A stretch of 64,000 bases of DNA from Auricularia sp. M13 (GCA_037042915.1 CM073200.1:3220832-3284831); one strand, 5' to 3'. Counted from the stretch's first letter, positions 1-11,834 are shown. The notes: generated from the letters alone by a model not told the origin. Numbers and translations are program-made.

Positions 1-564
1 GGCCGACTCAGCCAAGACAAGCCTCCGCGACTTGCTGCGCTATGCACGTACCGGAAACTCATATTATTCTACAAATCGAGAGAAGACCCTCATAGTATGA
101 TGTGCAGCCGGATATATGAGTGCAGGGCATCGGGCTCGCTATCCTACCGGTCTCTGCTCACAGCCAACCTACTCGCCGCCCTTCGTGACGCTGGTGGACC
201 TGCAGCGGGCGACGTCGCCTTCCGAACCCGGTGAGTCGATGAATACCTTGAACCCCCGACAAGGTATTCACTCCATGGCTAGCCCAGAGACCACGACAGA
301 GATTCAATCAATCGCGGCAGAGCAAGCTCAAGCACGCGCCGATGCGAGTGCATCCGTCATCCGAGTCAGTCCCCTGCTTTCGCTTCGACATCCAGTTCAC
401 GCCTGCCTAGTATTTGTCAAATTTACCGCCGCCAAAGGTACGCCTCATCTCACGAGCTAGGTTTCAAATCCTCAAATCTGTTATATTTCAGTGGAAATTT
501 GTCAGTATATGTCAACGGTCAAACCTTCGAATCGCTCACTGCGCCATAGGACAACGTCCTTACT

Positions 565-1344
565 GTGTGGTGGAAGATATACCCGCAACTAGGATTGAAG
601 GGATTTACTGCTGTCCCACCCCAGTTCATACTTGAGCACCGAGGTGGGCCACTACCATCGATTCCCAGGTGTGGTTCATTAAACTCGCAAACGGCAGACG
701 AGCAGCGTTATACACGAAGCGAGATTCCTCTTCCGGACGGGGCAGCGCCAGAAAATGCCGCTGTTGTGGCTGAGGACGTCTTGGTCGTTAACAAGATCGG
801 CAGTGTCTGCGTCGGCTCTCTTCGCGGCGGCCCTCGCGTGGTACTGAAATCCAGCGAGGACGACGCTGATCCCGACGGCTGGGAAGAGCTGTATCTCGAG
901 GCGTTCAGCTACCACAAGCTCACGATGGCCGGGCTTGCGCGCTACATCCCATACTGCCATGGCTTATGGCAGGAGCGCGAGCTGACATTGCTCATTGTCG
1001 AGCACGTTGGCACTTCGTTCGAGGACTGGAGCGATCTTGACGAGGCGCAATGGTATGTCCTTCCCGCTCCATACGACGTTCTTTGCCTGCCAGTGGTTGA
1101 CATACGCGGTCGATTGCAAATTATTCGCAGGGCCTTGCTGTGCAACGCCTTGCGCGCCCTCCACACCGCCGGTTTCCACCACGGCGACCTGCTCCCCCGC
1201 AACGTCTGCGTGGACGACGCCGGCCAGCTGCGCTTCATCGACCTGGCGTGTGTTGCGGAATGTCGCTGCAGCGGGACGTGCAGGGACGTCGACGATCTGG
1301 AAAGTGACTCTGGTCGTACCATCTGGCCTGCCTATCTGCTATAA
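565..1344 (+). CDS. Fungal protein kinase-like protein (5' end uncertain)
   Basis: The reading frame shows a small kinase-like C-lobe: a catalytic-loop motif HHGDLLPRNV followed by a beta-strand and FIDLA in place of the usual DFG. This HGD..N pattern is typical of fungal kinase-like and aminoglycoside-phosphotransferase-like families. A GT..AG intron of 78 bases (1053-1130) lies between DEAQW and ALLCNALRALH; its length is a multiple of three, so the frame stays open through it. Upstream frames at 116-560 probably hold 5' exons (candidate intron 499-549 ending in ccatag), but I cannot fix the start. The loss of DFG makes kinase activity doubtful. It is not closely related to the three kinase-like genes at 43-44.6 and 55.5-59.9 kb. 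Confidence 0.6.
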   Translation: MWWKIYPQLGLKGFTAVPPQFILEHRGGPLPSIPRCGSLNSQTADEQRYTRSEIPLPDGAAPENAAVVAEDVLVVNKIGSVCVGSLRGGPRVVLKSSEDDADPDGWEELYLEAFSYHKLTMAGLARYIPYCHGLWQERELTLLIVEHVGTSFEDWSDLDEAQWYVLPAPYDVLCLPVVDIRGRLQIIRRALLCNALRALHTAGFHHGDLLPRNVCVDDAGQLRFIDLACVAECRCSGTCRDVDDLESDSGRTIWPAYLL

Positions 1345-2097
1345 AAGCATTCGCTCCCTGGCAATGACCGCGCACGCATTTCCTAACCATAACGTGTTTT
1401 TTGTCGTAGTCACGCTTACTCTATACCGTGTACCAATCCGCTCCATTCTTGGCCCGAGCATAGTTCCATGTCGTGTGTAGACGCAAAGCCACCAGCACAC
1501 CGCGAAGTGGATGAAAGCGAACAAATCATCGGAGCAAAGACTAAGTTTGACGGCGCAGGCAAAACATCACAGTCAGCCGCAGAACTAGGTCTCGGAACTC
1601 ACGTCTGTGTACCTGTGGAGAGCTGAAAATGTGCCTCGAAGCCTCGGTCAGGAGGGCATTGTAGAGAGCGTCTCAGAACAGTTTGACAAGTTAAACGCGG
1701 CAGTATACGTTGCAACGTATGCTCAGTGGAGAGGCGCGCGACACGCAACAAAAAGCAAGCATGAAGATGCGCGCGACCACATGCAATAACCGGAAGGGCC
1801 CAGGAAGGATAAGGCTAGAGACGCTGACTGCCTGCGAGCCAGATTTTATCACACTTGGAGTGGCGAGCGACTGCAGCTGATGAATTCATTCCCGATGCGC
1901 AAATATTGAGCAGTCTGAATGACGAAACAACCAAGGTCGGGGAGCATAAGCCATGAAGCATGTATTTTGCAGTGCGACACGTTCGTTCGAGGGAGGACGG
2001 GCGGAGGGGCGACACATAGGTACCATAGCAGCGGCGGCAGAGAAAGAGCAGGAGCACAGTGCAGAATACATCGTTGCATCCCAGTCTATACCGCACC
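1345..2097. other. Intergenic, nothing recognised
   Basis: About 750 bases between the kinase-like gene and the 3' end of the eL37 gene. Only short open frames without recognisable motifs are seen. It should contain the 3' untranslated regions of both convergent genes. Confidence 0.5.
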
Positions 2098-2600
2098 CTA
2101 CGCCTCGGCGGACGAGCGCGACTTCCTCGCGGGCGCACTGGTGTTCTCGCTGAATGGCCACAATCAACTTTCAAACTGCGTGGTTTGTGAAAGACGGTGC
2201 GCACCGGAAGCCGTTCTTGAAGCGCCTGGCAACGTGCTTGAGCGAGCGGAGGCGGCCCGTGCCCGTCGTCTTGCGACGCTTGGCCTTCAGGCCCCAGTTG
2301 TACGACCGCAGCTTGGCGGACGGGTAGCCGCACTGCGCGCACGCTGCTCGCAGGTCAGTCAGTCTGCCGATGGGAACAGCGAGCGGCAGAACGGACTCTT
2401 GTGCTGGCGGTGGAAGGCACGCTGACCGCAGCGGCGGCAGAGCGTGTGCGTCTTGGTGTGACGCTTACTGCAAACCGGACGCGATCAGTTCAACCGTCCA
2501 AGCCATAACGCGACGCAGAATCGACGCACCCGAAGGACGAGGTACCTAAGCACCGGCGCAGTGTCAGCCTCCAATCGAGCCAGCTACCATGAGCAGTCAT
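2098..2600 (-). CDS. RPL37: 60S ribosomal protein eL37
   Basis: A zinc-ribbon protein of the cytosolic large ribosomal subunit. Five exons join in frame: 2600-2588, 2545-2530, 2467-2397, 2343-2205 and 2149-2098, giving 96 residues, the normal length. The product starts [19 protein letters not shown], has the zinc-binding pairs CRRCG and CAQCG, then [17 protein letters not shown] and [12 protein letters not shown], all family hallmarks. The four introns are 42, 62, 53 and 55 bases and all have GT..AG ends. The very small exons (13 and 16 bases) explain why no single long open frame marks this gene. The first exon is the least certain because its intron is only 42 bases. Residue 4 is H, where yeast and human eL37 have G or K nearby. 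Confidence 0.9.
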
Positions 2601-3083
2601 AATGCGAACCTTTTGTCTACAACGCGGGCAACGGCGTCAGCATATTCCAGCCAACGACAGCAAACCCCCCGTCTGGCACGAGCAGCATCTCGCCAGACGG
2701 GGCCGCGCGCGAGGGGGAGGGGACGCTCACCATTGTGTCTTAAACGGGGGGCGCGCGAGCACTTGGACGCCGCTTTTCGTGTCGTACGGGTTGGCGGAGA
2801 AAGAAGGTTTGCGCCTATACAGCCCGGAATTTGCCGCTGATACACTGCTCCCGCCAACCGACTCACTCCAACGGCTTCGACCCGTGAAGCAGTATAAATT
2901 CGATTACCGGGGCGCTCTAGGTTTGTGTGAAGCGTTAATTAAGTGGGAAAGAGGGAAAAGATAAATTGTATTCAACACGACGCAAGGCACTATCTACTGA
3001 GCATATCCAGATGCAGCGAGGCAGCAACAGAAATCGATAAAACAAGATATAATAGGAGCCAGTCCATAGTGTACATTGATATC

Positions 3084-5513
3084 TTACGACTTGATCTGTC
3101 GCTTCGCAGTCCCAATGGTGGTGTTGTTGACCTAGGCGCGCACGCGTGAGCCTCGCAGTCGAACGTGGGCAAGTCAGCACGAACCTTCGTAGCAAACCGG
3201 AGAGAGCACAGGGATTCGTTGAGGTGTGCAGCCAGAGGCGACATGTTGAGCAACATCTGCGAGGAGGAGATAAGCCTGAATGCAAGCACTGTGTCCAAGG
3301 AACCTGTGCTTACCAGCGTCTTGGAGTTCCCGCTCAACGAATTTTGCAGCAAATATGTCAACTGTGCCACTGCATCAGCTTACTGCGACCCAGCAGGCCT
3401 GGAGCGGCAGCTCACCTTCGAGTTGCGGTACGGTATGTGGTTCTTCCCATCGCCGCCGCCGCCTGCGCCGAGCGCAGCGATGACGTCCCCGAGCGCGCTG
3501 AGGCTGCGGTTGATGCTCTGCGTCTCCTTGAGCCGGTCCTTGTCGCTTCCCGCGCCGCTGGCATTCAACCGCTCGCTGCCGGCCAGGTCGACGAGGTTGA
3601 GAGCGCCCTCGCACGTCTCGCCCGTTGCGGCGTTCGTCCCGCTGATGCGCAGCGTGAAGACCGAGTGCGAGCGCGACGAGCGCTCGTTCATCAGCGTTGC
3701 CGCGACACTGCGCCGCGATTGCGCGAGCGAGAGCAGCGAGAGGACCTGCGCTGGAGACTTCAGGGGGACTGTTTAGCGGGGACATGGTTCAGCAAGCAAG
3801 AAAGGAGGGAAAGAGGTACGAGAACTGACCGACTACGACGTCGGTCACGCGCGTCGTGCCCTTCTCATGCCTGATCTCATGTTTCTTCTTGTCGAATTCG
3901 CCCGTACCGAGCAGGTCGTTGATCGTTTCGTTGTACTGTACAAGTCAATTTTCAACCTCACGAAGAACCGAACTGCACTCACGATCTCGATGAATTGGCC
4001 TTCGAGTTTGTACTCCCAGCCCTTTGTTTTCAGGTGCCCAGCAGTCTTGAATACCTGCTCAACAGCGCGCGGGATCATGCCCATAGTATCCGGCGTCGGC
4101 CCACCCTCCATCGTGAAACTCTTGCCGGACCTGTCCTTCGCCTCAGTCCCACGCACCACAGCACCATGAAGCAAAAGCACATACCCAGTCTGCCCATATG
4201 CGAAGATGCACACATTATATCCGTCAATGCAGCTCTGCGCGAGCTGGCTGACCTCCTCAAACACCTCGTGCTGTGTGGAGTGCGGCTCGAAGACGCGATC
4301 GAAGCTGAAGTTCCACGTCTCGCGGCGCTCGGCGCCCGTGGCGGATTCGGAGCTAGACGCAAGCACAATCTCCTTATGGTCGCGGCGGTCGGGGAACGCA
4401 ACGTCCGCGAGCTCGGGCACGGCGTCCGAGGGCAGGGCCGGGCGGACACGGCAGAAGACGCGGATATTGCCTTTGAGCTCCTGCACCATGTTGTGCAGCT
4501 TGCGGCGCATCGTCTCGCCCTCGCGCAAGTCGTTCTCGAGCTCTGCCACGCGCTCGTTGGCTTTGTTGAGCTGGTCGAGCAGGTCCGCTGCGTGAGCACG
4601 GACAGCGTCGAGCTGCTGGGTTGTCGCCCCGGTTTGGGACTGTAAAGCGGTAATCTGGGCCGTAAGGGTGATGTGGGCTCCAGATTGCTGCGAAATAGTT
4701 TCCTGGAAGCCAGAGTGAGCGCAAGTCCGATGAAGATGATCGTCACGGAGTGTACCTTGAGAGTGCGGATTATGTCGTCCTTCCTGCGACTGTCGTCTTC
4801 TAAGACACGGACATCGTCCTTCAGCTGCCGGTTCTCGCGCTCTAGTCTCGTCTGGGCAAGCTCGAGGTCTATGAGCTCGTTGGCGTGCTTCTTCTTGAGT
4901 GCCTCGATCTCGTCGTTGTTGGCGATGATAACCCGCCGCGACTCTTGCTCGCGCGACAGGGCGGCGGCAAGGTCGTTCTGCATCGTGCGATGGAACGATT
5001 CCAGTTCCTCGCGTTTGGCGCGCTCGGCCGCCATCTCAGCTCGGACTACAGAACATCAGATCGGGCGTCGGGCGGGCAAGTTGAGTCGGACGTACGGGTT
5101 TCACGGTCGTTCTTCTGCGCAGCCTGCATGCCCTGCAGCTGGTCCTGGACCTCCTTCCAGCGCCCATCCTCGCGCACGGGGGCCAGCGCGGCGCCCTTGG
5201 TGGGCGGCGCGGACGGCTTGACTGCCACGCGCTGCGGCCCTCGCACGGGGCCGGTGGTGGTGGGCGCTGTCTTCGGTGGCGCGCTGACGGCCCTCGCTTT
5301 GGCCGGTCTTGTGGCCACCATGTTGGTCGTCTGGGTGAGCGGCGCGCGGCCGACGGTGAGCGTGGGCGGGTAGGCGACGGCCCTGGCTGCGCGGGTCGGG
5401 CGGAACGGTTGGGACGTCGACGAGCCCAGCGCGGGCACCTTGCTGTCGAAGGCAGACGCCAGGTCCTCTGGGGGTGCTTTGCGCTTCAGGTTGGGCTGCG
5501 GCAGCTTGCTCAT
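3084..5513 (-). CDS. Kinesin-14 (C-terminal motor, Kar3/Ncd type)
   Basis: Minus-end-directed microtubule motor expected to act in spindle and nuclear movement. The order is a basic, Pro/Ala-rich N-terminal tail ([17 protein letters not shown]), a coiled-coil stalk ([24 protein letters not shown] onward), the kinesin-14 neck and motor start ([18 protein letters not shown]), P-loop [14 protein letters not shown] split by an intron, switch [12 protein letters not shown], switch [12 protein letters not shown], then [18 protein letters not shown]. The C-terminus rejoins as [19 protein letters not shown]. The motor lies at the C-terminal end, which defines kinesin-14. Several short introns interrupt the gene, including one of about 60 bases before [13 protein letters not shown] short copy of its 5' coding sequence recurs near 6.55 kb. 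Confidence 0.92.
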
Positions 5514-5694
5514 CGTCGGCGGCGGCGAAGAGTGCGGAAACGGTGGGAAGAAGCGGTGTCACGTGCCTCAACTCCGACCTCGCGTCCAACTCTTCTTCAA
5601 ACTCCGCAACAACAATCTCGTGCGACTCGACGTATTTACCAATATCAATTCCAAAGGCAAGAGGTTTATACAGTACAATCCTGACCATGTAAGG

Positions 5695-6220
5695 CTACAC
5701 CACAGACTCGTACTTGACTTCTTCATAGCCGATCATCGCCTGCACGCTGTTCTTGTCTACGAAGTTCTGTTCGTCTGGAACCACCACGTTGCGGTAGTCG
5801 GGGTCGGAGAATATCTAGATCGACGTTTAAGAGCAGATTCTTTGTATTGCCGTGTAACTTACGGCCACGATGTCCTCGAAAGATCGTGCATAGATGACGA
5901 CGACACCGTCCCATTTCACGACGTTCAGCGCAGACGAGAGGGTCGCCATTTGTTGGCTGTTGGCATGGTACTACGAAACAATTTACAAAAATTCCCTCAA
6001 TGGTGTAAACTGCGAACCTGAGTATATTTCACGACGTTCTTCTTCGCAATCGGGATCGACAAAAAGACTTTCGCATGCGTTTCAGACCAACTGGGGCGCG
6101 ATACCAATCAGCCATTCAGACGAAAGCCTTGCGCTGGACATACTACTTATGAAACTCGTTCTCAGTCATGCCCTCTTTGCGTGAGATGAAGATGGTGAGC
6201 TTGACGAGCTGAGCGGACAT
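5695..6220 (-). CDS. EthD-domain protein
   Basis: Four exons join to a protein of about 115 residues: MSAQLVKLTIFISRKEGM, then NWSETHAKVFLSIPIAKKNV, then YHANSQQMATLSSALNVVKW, then IFSDPDYRNVVVPDEQNF and MIGYEEVKYESVV. The order FISRKEGMT.. FH..WSETHA .. FSDPDYR.VV.PDE..F is that of the EthD dimeric ferredoxin-like fold (Pfam EthD). Members include fungal polyketide-modifying and stress-associated enzymes, but the substrate cannot be read from sequence. Introns are short with GT..AG ends. It lies in the same direction as and upstream of the kinesin gene. Confidence 0.8.
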
Positions 6221-7108
6221 GGTGAATACGATGGGAGATGATTCAATACTCTTTGTTCCGATGCACTTTTATATGTCATCCCCAAGAGCCTACCGTGAGC
6301 CTTAATAATCAGCAGTTAGCCTTTCCAAGTTTCCAGAAAGCCACTCTCCCAAGCGAAACGGTGGCTCCACACGCCCGGCGCAGCAGCTTAGAGCAAAGCT
6401 GACAAAGCCATCAGCCCGTTTATAAGCCGCTGACTTCTGCTGGGCCATCTTGAGCACGCAGTGCATCAGCCTCTCCTCGGGTTTCTCTACGTATTTCCGC
6501 AGTATATACCTTGCCCCTCAGTCATATTTGCAGTCTTTGGTGGCGCTGACGCCGACGGCCCTGGCTTTGGCTGACGCCCGACGGTGAGCGTGGGCTCCGC
6601 TGTGGCAGGGCCGGCATAATGTCTGAGGGGCTCCGTAGATAATGCGCGAGAGTGCATGATACAGTTAGCGGGCCGAAAAATAACATTCAGCCGACCCATG
6701 GGCCGCACATACGAGCGAGGACGCACACGAAGCCCACGGCGAATCCTGTTGAGCTGCATGATTGAAAGCGAACAGACAAGAGTTTCCTTCAGAGGCGCGT
6801 TCCGGGTGCGCCTGGTCCCGCTCGTTGAGCCACAATGCTCACCAATACTTCTGTGGCGGATGCCTAAGTTACCGGTGAGGTACATTCGTTGGTAAACTCA
6901 CTCTCCCTGAAACAGCTGCGTTCTATTCTACTGCCCAGGGTCTGGCGGGGGAGTGGCAATGATGAGCTAGCTGGCCGGGATTAGCCATCTGTGCCGGAAA
7001 ATGATCCCTACAGACGATCCAGGGTAGGAAGGATGGCGCTCAGAAACGTAGGATAGGATGGATGAGAGAGGGCGCAGCACAATTGATGAACGTAGGAGTT
7101 GTTTAGCC
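6221..7108. other. Intergenic region with a kinesin gene fragment
   Basis: Nearly 0.9 kb between the EthD gene start and the F-box gene 3' end. No convincing gene. It contains the kinesin-derived fragment listed separately. Confidence 0.5.
6534..6592 (-). pseudogene. Fragment copied from the kinesin 5' coding region
   Basis: The segment resembles bases about 5276-5370 of the neighbouring kinesin gene. Both contain a gtctt(c/t)ggtggcgc block, then cggccct(c/g)gctttgg, then the shared 16-mer gacggtgagcgtgggc. About 38 bases are missing from the middle of the copy. The translated minus strand still reads [16 protein letters not shown]-like, as in the kinesin tail. The short length and missing flanks make this a degraded partial duplication rather than a gene. 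Confidence 0.6.
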
Positions 7109-8248
7109 CTAATTGTAATCGAAGGGAGGTGAATTTGATATATCGTACGAAATGCCGTCTTTCGAGCGGCGTAGCTTGAAGTTGTCGGGAAATATGACGA
7201 CCTGTAGGTCCCTGCAGCCTTTGGCAGCGATAGCAGCAACCAGCGCGAGACGCTGGGAGAGGTCTAATTGAACGTCGTGCTCGATGCCCTGGGCTGCGAT
7301 CATGACCAGGGTGCACAGTTGCTTCAGAGGAGAAACGAGTGTTTCCAGCCCCTCAGGAATATGCGCAGTCTGGAGAAGCAGGTAGTCGATGTGCGGGAAG
7401 TAGCCTGCCAGGCGCTCCATCATGTCGAAAGTAGGAGCATTGTCGAGGCCTAGGCGCAATTCAACCTCCCGGATATGAAATCCGTAAGTCCAGTACTCGT
7501 AGCGGGGCGCATGCTCCGCGTCACAGAGCCTGAAGATGGCTGGTAAATCGCCGATCTTGCGTACGGTGATCCGATCGAATGGTCGATTGCATGCAAAAGA
7601 GCTGAAGCCAAATAGAACGCAATCCTCGGAAATATGACCCGCGAGCGAGTGACACCATTGATTATCGTCGTCAGAATTAGGCAGCTCGATGCCTAGCATG
7701 CGCAGTGTGCTTCGTTGCGTCGTGAGTACGTTCCCCAGCCGGCCTAGATTATCGAAATATCGGCTCGGGATAAGCAGCGTCCGAAGTTGAGCGGGAGAGT
7801 CGTCACGGCCCAGAGCTGCGTTGAGATACCCGCGCACCAGTCCGGCAGATGGCAGGCCGTTTCGGATTCTGAGATCAACAAGGTTGAAGAGATTGGGGAA
7901 GACATCGACAGAGAACAGGTGCTTTGTAAGCTCCATCGCTTCCCAGTCCAACGACTTTGCACGTCCAGGATAGTTTAAAATGAGGGTGCGCACGAGAGAA
8001 GCCTTGTGGGTCGATGTCGTCAGGGTGCGGAGACAAGCCGCGCTGCTATAGAGTGTTTTCTGATTGTGCCCAAAGAAGAATGTAACGCGCGTGTAGAGCA
8101 CGGGCACACATTCAGAGTCCCATATGCGATCCACCAGGCAGAGCTGAGCCAGGGATCCAAGAGGGCAATGGACGGCGATTTGACGTCGAAGTTCTGGCGG
8201 AAGCCATTGCAGAGTACCGTTCGGGCGCTCGGTTGGCAACATGCGCAA
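7109..8248 (-). CDS. F-box-like protein
   Basis: Single long frame of 379 residues. The N-terminus LQWLPPELRRQIAVHCPLGSLAQLCLVDRIW matches an F-box: LP.EL...I..H......L..LCLV.R.W. The remainder has leucine-rich, irregular repeats (FPNLFNLVDLRIRNGLP, LRTLLIPSRYF, FHIREVELRLGLDNAP). Such proteins usually bridge Skp1 of an SCF ubiquitin ligase to a substrate; the substrate is unknown. Basidiomycetes have many of these lineage-specific genes. The start ATG was chosen because the F-box follows directly. It is divergent to the Aurora kinase, with only about 350 bases between the two start codons. Confidence 0.75.
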   Translation of the reverse strand: MRMLPTERPNGTLQWLPPELRRQIAVHCPLGSLAQLCLVDRIWDSECVPVLYTRVTFFFGHNQKTLYSSAACLRTLTTSTHKASLVRTLILNYPGRAKSLDWEAMELTKHLFSVDVFPNLFNLVDLRIRNGLPSAGLVRGYLNAALGRDDSPAQLRTLLIPSRYFDNLGRLGNVLTTQRSTLRMLGIELPNSDDDNQWCHSLAGHISEDCVLFGFSSFACNRPFDRITVRKIGDLPAIFRLCDAEHAPRYEYWTYGFHIREVELRLGLDNAPTFDMMERLAGYFPHIDYLLLQTAHIPEGLETLVSPLKQLCTLVMIAAQGIEHDVQLDLSQRLALVAAIAAKGCRDLQVVIFPDNFKLRRSKDGISYDISNSPPFDYN

Positions 8249-8599
8249 GGTAGCTGCTGACCCTGCCTCGCACGCGGGAGTCTGAAGTGGACAAGGGCGG
8301 GTCGGTAGGTAGGCTGGAGATGACGGTAGTAGAGTTGCGGATCCAAAATCGCGTTCCGACTCTTCGTGACTTCGTCGACATCAGGGAGCTGCTGGCTTCC
8401 TTATAACCGTATAGCTTTGTCTTTTTTATATGCTCCCGTTTACATGTCTCTGCTCTATATCCTGAGTACTATTCTGACAATGTTCGAGGTCACGTGATGG
8501 CGTTTGCCGAGTGCAAGCACTGCCACACCACGAGGTGAACTCCGCCAACTGGGTTTTTTCCGGACCGCCTCCGAGCATCGCCCATTCACACGCCCCGTC

Positions 8600-9716
8600 A
8601 TGCTAGCAGTAGCCTCTGCCACGGTCGTAGAACAGTCTGCGGCCTCGTCGTCGAAGGTGCAGACGGCGGCGGGCACCGTCCAAGTGTCCACCCAGAGCCA
8701 CGCAACGACGAGCCAAATACACGAGTTCATCGCGACATCGGCCAAGGCCAAGCACTGGACGCTCAACAGCTTTGAAATGGGCGCGTGCTGGCTTGTATCC
8801 CGTGCGTGCGCTCGCTGACGACGCCTGCAGGCCGGCCGCTGGGCAAGGGCAAGTTCGGCAACGTCTACCTCGTCCGCACCAAGGCCCAGCCGCACTACAT
8901 TCTCGCCGTCAAGGCACTCTACAAGGCCGAGCTCGAGCGCGACAAGGTCCAGGGCCAGCTGCGCCGCGAAATCGAGATCCAGCAGAACCTGCGGTACGGC
9001 CCACAGTCGGCACACCCAAGCCTCGCCGTCTGACCGCTCTGCAGACATCCAAACATCATCCGCCTCTACGGCTTCTTCTACGACTCCAAGCGCGTATTTC
9101 TCATGCTCGAGTTTGCAGTCAACGGCGAGCTGTACAAGCACCTGAGCAAGGTAGGCTCCTTTCCCGAGCCGCGCGCAGCCAAGTACGTCGCCCAGGTCGC
9201 CGACGCGCTACATTATCTGCACACCAAGCACGTCATGCATCGCGACCTCAAGCCGGAAAACATCCTACTTGACGTCAACGACAATATCAAGCTCGCCGAC
9301 TTTGGCTGGTCGGTCCACGCCCCGAGCAACCTCCGCAAAACCTTCTGCGGCACGCTCGACTATCTGCCGCCGGAGATGTGTCTTGGTCAGCCATACAACG
9401 ACAAGGTCGACAACTGGACGCTCGGCGTGCTCATGTACGAGCTCATCGTCGGCAAGCCGCCCTTCGAGGACCAGAGCGGGACCCGCGCGACCCAGAAGCG
9501 GATTATCAACCTCCAAATGACCGTCCCGACATTCGTGACGCCCGAAGCGAAGGACCTAATCACCCGCGTACGTCGTTGTCTCCTGTCCTTGCGGCCCGTC
9601 TAATGCGCCTGTAGTTGTTGCGTCTGAACCCCGACAAACGTTATCCTCTCGCGCAAGTTTGCGCGCACCCATGGACCGCGAAGCACTATCAGGCTCCACT
9701 GCCTCACTGGCAATAA
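8600..9716 (+). CDS. Aurora-type mitotic Ser/Thr kinase
   Basis: Exons join to a kinase with a short N-terminal tail (about 55 residues). Motifs: glycine loop [13 protein letters not shown] lysine in [22 protein letters not shown], catalytic loop [18 protein letters not shown], activation loop [37 protein letters not shown] and [10 protein letters not shown] are Aurora (Ipl1) signatures. The C-terminus is [20 protein letters not shown], ending PLPHWQ. Introns are clear at RH (gtacgg..ctgcag) and TR/LL (gtacgt..ctgtag). The first junction, at EMG/RPLGKG, fits frame only with a GC..AG intron. An in-frame upstream ATG at 8504 would add 32 residues. The Aurora kinase acts at kinetochores and in spindle checkpoint control. 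Confidence 0.93.
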
Positions 9717-10046
9717 CCTGCTGCCTGCAGCTTCCCGTCCCTTGCATTATTCCGCTGTCTTGTGCTATCCCGCCGCACTGCATTGCACATATTAACCATC
9801 TCGTAACTGTACATGGGCGTGCGTCGCGCTCGTATCATGCTGTATACTTATTTCACCTGCACATACATACATCAACGCTTGTTGCTCTGCTTACCTGGTA
9901 GTGCAGCGCCTTCAGCGTTACGCGCTACGCTTGTGTTGGTGAAGGTTGCGGGAAGGTGAAGACCGTGCGCGCACTGTGCTGCTGCACGTTTCCAATAAAT
10001 CCAAGAATACAAAAACGTGTACAATGGTCATGGCCGCAACGTGAGC
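9717..10046. other. Convergent 3' intergenic region
   Basis: About 330 bases between the convergent Aurora and F-box/LRR genes. An aataaa at about 9993 could serve as a polyadenylation signal. No gene seen. Confidence 0.4.
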
Positions 10047-11525
10047 CTACACCCATCCAACGTGCAGGATGTTCTTCCAACGATGCCAACGACTCAGTTC
10101 ACGCCGGTCGAACTTCTCCCGAAAGCTCTTCACCAGGTCATCGGTCAGCCTACGTAATTCAGCGTCAGGGATTGCAATTCACCACGATCGCACAAGCAGA
10201 GGCACTCACTTCAAATTCAGAACGAAATCAATGTCGCGGGCACCGAGAAATCCTTTCAAAAGAAAGGCAGCTATTGCCCAATTCCGCATTGTCGACGCAC
10301 CGCCAGCTCGATCCCAGAGTTGAATCTCGCGTAACGATGGGGATAAGCATTCGCGCCAGTGAGGAATGCGCGATCGTAGCCAACGAGCCATGTTCAAGAT
10401 GAACTTGAGCGATGATGGCTCTGGACTATTAGGCCGCCGCAAGCTGCTGGCCGTTACGATGGTTAATTCGACAAGGCAGGGTGGTGGTATCACGAAGTCC
10501 CGCAGCATCGTGTCAACGATGCTCAGAGAGCGGAGAGAGGTGAATCGATCCATGCCAGACAGCGTGATGCGGAGACGGAGAAAGCGAGTCCCTGTGCCGT
10601 CGATGACGGTGCATGAGACAAGGTTCTGCTCCTGTGCGCGCAACATATCTGGTAATGTAGCTTCCACCAGACCAGGGTAGTCGCAGAAAGCGGAGCCATT
10701 CCAGTCCAGCACCCGTAAATTGGGTAAGTGTGAGAGGAGAACCGGCAGCCAGTCGTGGTTGATCAAGCAACTGTGCAGCCGTAGAGTATGCAATGCCGGG
10801 AGGGTGTGCATGGCGGGCGTTGTCTTCACCACCCGTCCACCAAGAGTGAGCATTTGCAGATGCCGTAGTTGCTGTGTTGCGCTGGCGATATCGACTTCAT
10901 AGTGTCTTGGCGGCGGCAAATACATGGTGCAGCAGGTAAAGCGCACCAGAGATTCCGATAGGCGAAGCAAGGATGCGATGTCCTCGAATTGAGGCTGGCC
11001 CCCGCAGACGAAGATATCCTCGATGTTGATGCATTGTACTAGAATGCGGTTGACGGCGGCACGCACATCCAGCCAACGCGTCGTGGTGTTCTTGGGCCAG
11101 GGAACCCGCTCGTAAAGCTGTACCGGTTCAAGTGAGGATATCCGCATAGTGGTCGGCGGTAACTTGACGAGTCTGACGAAGCGAGCAATGTGCGGGCGCG
11201 CAACCAGCGTATCAGCGAATCTGACGAATTGGTGGGCTGAGCTGAATGCGACGTCGGTGTACAGGGCTGCTGTCGCCCGAGGATACCATGACCGACATAC
11301 AAGGGAAACGGACGCCAAGTTCTTCAGCGCAGCATGCTTGTAGCCAGTGTGCGGTGGATACTTTCCAGTCTCCACCTGAACCCATGAGCCAAATCGAGCC
11401 CGCGTCAGAAGCAGGTGAAAAATATTGTCCAGAATTTCCTCGGGAAGAATCGCCGCCTTGACACGCGAATTATCACGCTTACGGCGTTTAATGATCGCGA
11501 AACCGCCAAACCGCCATCTGTCCAT
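10047..11525 (-). CDS. F-box/LRR-like protein
   Basis: Main exon 11525-10210 with an F-box near residues 25-80 (ILPEEILDNIFHLLLTRARF, then LASVSLVCRSWYPRATAALY). LRR-like stretches follow: LQMLTLGGRVV, HTLRLHSCLINHDWLPVLLS, LPNLRVLDWNGSAF, FTSLRSLSIVDTML. The frame stops at 10206 if unspliced. A good GT..AG intron (10209-10150) instead joins FVLNLK to LTDDLVKSFREKF and ends at GWV with a stop at 10047; I prefer this model. Likely a substrate receptor for SCF ubiquitin ligase. It is distinct in sequence from the F-box gene at 7.1 kb. Confidence 0.75.
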
Positions 11526-11834
11526 ACAGTAAGAAAGTATGCACTAGCGTCCGTGTAGAAGGGCCAAGGCTCTGAAACGACCGGTAACAGCCAATAAGTG
11601 CCCCAGTGCAGTTGTTCTGGTCAGTGGTTTATAGAATGAGCGTTTGTGGATATTCCTGTCCAGGCCTTCGCTGCTGCCGAAATAGCAGCTGATGAGGAGG
11701 GGAGGATACTTGAAACTCCGCCTGAACTGAAGGCTCCGATCATTCATCAGATTTCACATGAGAGTCATTTGGCTGATACAGAGCAAGTGTCCTTGAATTT
11801 ATAGTACATTATCGTCATCTCATACTACTTAAAT

